A DNA stretch of 9,689 nucleotides from Anaerolineales bacterium (GTDB lineage Bacteria > Chloroflexota > Anaerolineae > Anaerolineales > Villigracilaceae): positions 1 to 9,689 of the forward strand of contig JAICQC010000159.1 of assembly GCA_025938055.1 (NCBI GenBank). The letters run 5' to 3'. The notes under the pieces are model-generated. The model was not told the origin of the DNA and did not search any database. It saw only the letters and a program-made list of their open reading frames with translations. The position numbers were made by a program, and so were the translations under genes. The first letter of the stretch is position 1, and each line of letters begins with the position of its first letter. Positions 6,347 through 9,689 of this stretch are shown here, in pieces.

Positions 6347-6490
6347 CTACGTGAAGTAATCGAAAAGAACCCGGTTTGCGAGTTCTTTTTCTTGGTGAAG
6401 GCTTCCGTAGAAATAGATCACATGATGAGCCAACAAGTCGTTCCTTGTTTCAAATGTACATTCTCCTGCACCCATTGACTTGGTTCGCAT
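6347..6490 (-). other. Unsupported 47-codon open frame in the rhamnosidase-rhaR spacer
   Basis: An ATG at 6490 directly follows the rhamnosidase TAA and opens a 47-codon frame ending with TAG at 6349-6347. A second in-frame ATG lies at 6475. The composition looks fairly protein-like (for example AHHVIYFYGSLHQEKELANR), but there is no Shine-Dalgarno, no family is recognised, and its last third is the terminator hairpin. Most likely it is a chance frame; it is recorded because it fills the spacer. Confidence 0.12.
6363..6389 (-). terminator. Intrinsic terminator after the rhamnosidase gene, probably bidirectional
   Basis: On the minus strand AAAAGAACTCG pairs with CGGGTTCTTTT around a CAAAC loop. 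This gives 11 bp with one T-G wobble, and the 3' arm ends in a T-run. It lies about 100 bases after the rhamnosidase stop and 27 bases before the rhaR -35 box, so it separates the upstream CUT1/rhamnosidase transcript from the rhaR operon. On the plus strand the stem ends in TTCTTTTTCTT, which is at least as good a U-run, so it may stop transcription from both sides. Confidence 0.75.
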
Positions 6491-9298
6491 TTATTTTATG
6501 GACTGCAAGGCATCGTTCATTTGGGTTACAACGTCTTCATGATTCGGAAGCATGTGAAGGGCTTTCCGCAGCGGAATATTCCGCTCGTCGAAGATGACCA
6601 TGCGTAGAAAGCCAGGTGCTTCCACACGATCCAGCACCTCCATCATAACGTTGCGGGCAGCGGACTCGCCCAGGATTTCACCTACAAGGTCATCCACCGT
6701 GTAAGGTCCGCGCGCGTCCGGGTCTTGATATGGAACCGACCAATGCCAGGAACCCGAGCCAACTTCCAGGGTTGTGTTATCGCCCGGCAAGGTGACAGAG
6801 GCAGTTGTGTTCGCAGGGACACGAACATAGAGATCGAGCTTCCCGTTTTCGATCCTCCACGCGCATTCCGCCAAGCCATAGGGAGTATGGTGGGTCACGC
6901 GACAGTGCGTGAGTCCACCGCCGGGGCGAGGTCGAATCTCAAGGCGGCGGTAGCCCGGTTCGGCGGGAGCCAGACCGCCAATTGTCCGGTGCATCCAATC
7001 TGCGACCGCGCCGAAGGCATAATGGTTGAAGGATGTCATCTCGCCGGGGTTGATCGTTCCATCGGGCAACATGCTGTCCCAGCGTTCCCAGATCGTGGTC
7101 GCGCCCATTGTGACCGGGTACAGCCACGAAGGACATTCCTGCTGCATCAGGAGTCGATAAGCAGCCCGGTAATGACCCGTGCTGCAAAGCGCATCGCAGA
7201 TGAGTGGTGTGCCGACAAAACCAGTACGGATTTGATAACCGCTGTCGCGCACCAGTTCGGCAAGCCGGTCCCCGGCATGCTGGCGCTGTTCGGCGGTGGG
7301 AAGCAAATCAAAGACGATGGCAAGCGCGTACGCGGTTTCGGCGTCGTTCATGAGGCGCCCGGCAGGCGTGATATATTCACGGGCAAAAGCATTTCGCGCG
7401 TGATCAGCCAGAGCGGAATAACGAACCTGCTCCTCTGAGCGTCCAAGCACTTCAGCGGCGTGAGCTACGAGTCTTGCTGAATGGGCAAAGTAGGCACTGG
7501 CAATAATTGCTTTATCCGTACGAGCCTTTGCTGGATGCTCAGGCGGCGCGGTCGGGTCAAGCCAATCGCCGAACTGGAACCCTTTGTCCCAAAGATATCT
7601 TTCCCCCGCCAATGCCGCGACAGTATCCACCCAGGCACACATACTTTCGAATTGATCGGCAAGAATCTCTATATCGCCATATCGCTGGTACAGCACCGAA
7701 GGGACGACGGTCGCTGCATCTGCCCAGGCAGCTGCACCGGCGCCATTCCCCAGCACATTCGGAACGACATGCGGTACAGTCCCTCCCAGCTTGTGTTGTT
7801 CGATCGCCAAATCTTTCAGCCAGGATTGCAGGAAACCGCTCGCATCATATAAGAAGGACGCTGTTGGCGAAAATACTTCCAAATCGCCGGTCCAGCCCAG
7901 GCGCTCATCGCGCTGTGGGCAGTCGGTGGGCACATCCAGGAAGTTGCCGCGCATGCCCCAGACCACGTTTTCATGCAGGCGGTTGAGCAAGGGGTCCGAG
8001 CAATCAAACCACCCCGTTCGCTGCATATCCGAATGGATGACAACCGCATGAAGATCTTCCAGCTTCAATTCGCCCGGCCAGTCATTGACTTCCACATAGC
8101 GGAAACCGTGAAACGTGAATCGCGGCTCCCAGGTTTCGGTCTCCCCGCCCCGTAGCGTGTAACGGTCTGTTGCTTCGGCAAAACGGAGTGGACGCGTACC
8201 AAGCTCGCCATGTTCCAACACTTCGGCATGACGCAGGGTGATGGTGTGCCCGGCAGGGCCCTTTACTTGAATCGACACCCTGCCGACAAGATTCTGCCCA
8301 AAATCGACGATCGTCTTTCCAGAGGGCGACTGGGTAGTGAACACAGGCACAATCGTTTCGATCCGGCGAACCGGCGGTCCAAGAGGCGCTTCCAATGCAT
8401 TCATATCCCATTCAATGTTGCGGACACCTGCCCATTTCGAATCATCGAAGCCCGGGGACGACCAACCGGGATGTTCCAATCGGGCGTCGTAGGTCTCGCC
8501 GTCATAAATGTCGTTCATGAGGATGGGACCCATCGCTGCACGCCACGCTTGCGCCTCATCAGTAACGATGCGCTCGCTGGAGCCATCGTCGTATTGAATT
8601 TCCAGCTGCGCCAACAGGGCGAGGTGTCGTCCGTACGTATTTCGCTGCCCACCTCCAAAACCAATTCGTCCGCGGAACCAGCCGTCCCCTAGAATCACGC
8701 CCATGGCGTTCTGACCCTCTCGTAGCATTCCTGTGACATCGAAGGTTTGATAGCGCAGGTGCTGGTCGTAGACGGTCCAGCCGGGAGAGAATACGTGGTT
8801 GCCTATTATGTTTCCATTGAGCTCGGCCTCATATAACCCAAGCGATGTGATGTACAGACGCGCGGACTGGATACCAGCGCGAAGTGCAAACTCGCGGCGC
8901 AGCAAGGGAGCTGGTTGTGGCTGGCTGTGGTCCTCCTCCCAATCCGGCGTAATGAAACGCGCGGTCCAATCTTCTGTTTGAAGGAGTCCTGCCTCTATTG
9001 GAGTTGCTGCGCTCCAGGCAGAGACCTGCCCATCCCTATCCCAGACGCGCACCCTGACTGTGAGGCGTTCACAAGAAGCGAGGGGGGTGAACGGCCAATC
9101 CACCAGCACGGATTGATCGGACTCAACTCGGTCGGTGCTCCCGCGAGGCTGGCCATTCGCGTCATGTGCCTCGATCTCATAGGCAGTCTGATGCCAGTCT
9201 TGATTCTCAGTTTCCACGATCCAGGACAGCCGAGGGTGATCTGTACCGATCCCAAAGGACTCGCGAAGGTGCTCAATACGAACGCTCAATGTAGTCAT
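6491..9298 (-). CDS. Alpha-L-rhamnosidase, glycoside hydrolase family 78
   Basis: This 935-residue enzyme releases terminal alpha-L-rhamnose from glycosides or oligosaccharides. The order is the usual one for GH78. An N-terminal beta domain (EHLRESFGIGTDHPRLSW, 8-26) is followed by a Bac_rhamnosid_N-type domain (about 110-260, with LYITSLGLYEAELNG and LGDGWFRGRIG) and a beta domain with IVDFGQNLVGRV. The (alpha/alpha)6 catalytic domain carries DVPTDCPQRDERLGWTGD (455-472) and IWERWDS (736-742). Candidate catalytic acids are D459, D464/E465 and D472, with E738 as base, followed by a C-terminal beta domain to about 860. About 70 further residues form an appended, probably helical tail. No signal peptide is visible, so it should act in the cytoplasm on imported substrate. 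The ATG at 9298 is preferred (AAGGA 10 bases upstream, and the conserved N-terminus starts at once). A GTG at 9319 would add 7 residues but has no Shine-Dalgarno. Confidence 0.92.
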   Translation of the reverse strand: MTTLSVRIEHLRESFGIGTDHPRLSWIVETENQDWHQTAYEIEAHDANGQPRGSTDRVESDQSVLVDWPFTPLASCERLTVRVRVWDRDGQVSAWSAATPIEAGLLQTEDWTARFITPDWEEDHSQPQPAPLLRREFALRAGIQSARLYITSLGLYEAELNGNIIGNHVFSPGWTVYDQHLRYQTFDVTGMLREGQNAMGVILGDGWFRGRIGFGGGQRNTYGRHLALLAQLEIQYDDGSSERIVTDEAQAWRAAMGPILMNDIYDGETYDARLEHPGWSSPGFDDSKWAGVRNIEWDMNALEAPLGPPVRRIETIVPVFTTQSPSGKTIVDFGQNLVGRVSIQVKGPAGHTITLRHAEVLEHGELGTRPLRFAEATDRYTLRGGETETWEPRFTFHGFRYVEVNDWPGELKLEDLHAVVIHSDMQRTGWFDCSDPLLNRLHENVVWGMRGNFLDVPTDCPQRDERLGWTGDLEVFSPTASFLYDASGFLQSWLKDLAIEQHKLGGTVPHVVPNVLGNGAGAAAWADAATVVPSVLYQRYGDIEILADQFESMCAWVDTVAALAGERYLWDKGFQFGDWLDPTAPPEHPAKARTDKAIIASAYFAHSARLVAHAAEVLGRSEEQVRYSALADHARNAFAREYITPAGRLMNDAETAYALAIVFDLLPTAEQRQHAGDRLAELVRDSGYQIRTGFVGTPLICDALCSTGHYRAAYRLLMQQECPSWLYPVTMGATTIWERWDSMLPDGTINPGEMTSFNHYAFGAVADWMHRTIGGLAPAEPGYRRLEIRPRPGGGLTHCRVTHHTPYGLAECAWRIENGKLDLYVRVPANTTASVTLPGDNTTLEVGSGSWHWSVPYQDPDARGPYTVDDLVGEILGESAARNVMMEVLDRVEAPGFLRMVIFDERNIPLRKALHMLPNHEDVVTQMNDALQSIK

Positions 9299-9409
9299 AG
9301 AAAGTTTTTCCTTGGTCACTTAATAAGATTATTCTGACGTGTGCACAAAACTATACAGGTTCAACCGGCACTTCCCCCCATCTTATTCACTCTACTCAGG
9401 AGGAATGTA

Positions 9410-9689
9410 TTAGCCTTTTACAGCGCCAGCTGTGATTCCTGCAACGATCTGACGGTTGAAAAATAGGAAGATCACTAAGGGTGGAATTGTGATCAAAAGA
9501 ATATTCATGAAGAGCAGATTGTACGAAGTGTTGAACTGACTCTGAAAATTGTAGAGGGTGAGTTGCACAGTCACGTTTTCGTTTCCGGGCAGGTAGTAGA
9601 GGGGATTGGTGAAATCGTTAAAGATGGCAACAGACTGCACAACAATCACCGTGCTGACGACAGGCTTCAGAAGTGGAAAGATGATCTCG
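9410..9689 (-). CDS. CUT1 sugar ABC transporter permease (MalG-like), C-terminal fragment
   Basis: The last 93 residues of a carbohydrate permease are visible, and the frame stays open to the window edge. It reads EIIFPLLKPVVSTVIV, then a hydrophobic segment containing AIFNDFTNPLYYL. After that come VTVQLTLYNF, a last transmembrane segment (NILLITIPPLVIFLFF), and the family-typical end RQIVAGITAGAVKG followed by TAA. The IIFPLLKPV stretch follows the cytoplasmic EAA coupling loop in this family; the loop itself lies beyond the edge. CUT1 systems usually import oligosaccharides or glycosides, and the rhamnosidase follows 111 bases downstream on the same strand. A rhamnoside importer is therefore the likely role, but specificity cannot be read from this subunit. 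The spacer (9299-9409) shows no clear terminator or promoter, so the two genes may share a transcript. Confidence 0.88.
   Translation of the reverse strand, partial: EIIFPLLKPVVSTVIVVQSVAIFNDFTNPLYYLPGNENVTVQLTLYNFQSQFNTSYNLLFMNILLITIPPLVIFLFFNRQIVAGITAGAVKG

Noticed and set aside
6411..6435. CRP-like half site ATCACATGATG near the rhamnosidase-rhaR junction
   Set aside because: Only one half of the TGTGA-N6-TCACA pattern is present, and the organism type does not favour a classical CRP site.
6725..7438. 237-codon open frame on the plus strand
   Set aside because: It lies antisense to the well-supported rhamnosidase, has no recognisable domain, and follows from the GC-rich codon use of that gene.
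9299..9409. Promoter or operator for the rhamnosidase in the spacer after the CUT1 permease (including the TGTGCACA palindrome at 9340-9347)
   Set aside because: No -35/-10 pair with proper spacing was found, and an isolated 8-bp palindrome is not enough.

Overview
The window holds a nearly complete L-rhamnose uptake and catabolism locus, with every gene on the minus strand, so transcription runs from high to low coordinates. The layout matches the ABC-type rhamnose loci known from rhizobia: DeoR regulator, sugar ATPase, two permeases, solute-binding protein, mutarotase and kinase. Here the binding-protein gene follows the permeases instead of preceding the ATPase. The host is probably a bacterium of the Chloroflexota (Anaerolineae-like). 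The main reason is the binding lipoprotein, which has a long Ala/Thr/Glu/Pro linker straight after the lipobox cysteine, a habit of that phylum. This taxonomic call is an inference from one feature.

Reading in the direction of transcription: (1) 9689-9410, the C-terminal end of a CUT1 (MalG-like) permease, cut by the window edge. (2) 9298-6491, a large cytoplasmic GH78 alpha-L-rhamnosidase with an extra helical tail. (3) 6490-6337, a spacer with an intrinsic terminator (about 6389-6363), followed by a near-consensus sigma-70-type promoter (-35 at 6336-6331, -10 at 6313-6308) overlapped by inverted repeats. (4) 6258-5470 rhaR, 5473-3965 rhaT, 3968-2955 rhaP and 2958-1831 rhaQ, all joined by 4-base stop/start overlaps. 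(5) A 145-base spacer with a hairpin, then rhaS (1685-555). (6) A 98-base spacer with a perfect 14-bp inverted repeat, then rhaM (456-139), joined by a TGATG overlap to rhaB, which runs off the left edge.

Proposed logic: the CUT1 transporter imports rhamnose-containing oligosaccharides or glycosides, and the cytoplasmic rhamnosidase releases L-rhamnose from them. Free rhamnose also enters through RhaS/RhaT/RhaP/RhaQ. RhaM converts between its anomers and RhaB phosphorylates rhamnulose. The isomerase and aldolase are not in the window and would be expected to the left of position 1. RhaR probably senses a pathway sugar or sugar phosphate and controls the promoter in front of its own gene.

I see no tRNA, rRNA, CRISPR array, insertion sequence or phage gene. 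No novel system is evident. The points worth a second look are the regulatory DNA around rhaR and rhaS, start-codon corrections for rhaR and the rhamnosidase, and C-terminal extensions on RhaQ and the rhamnosidase.
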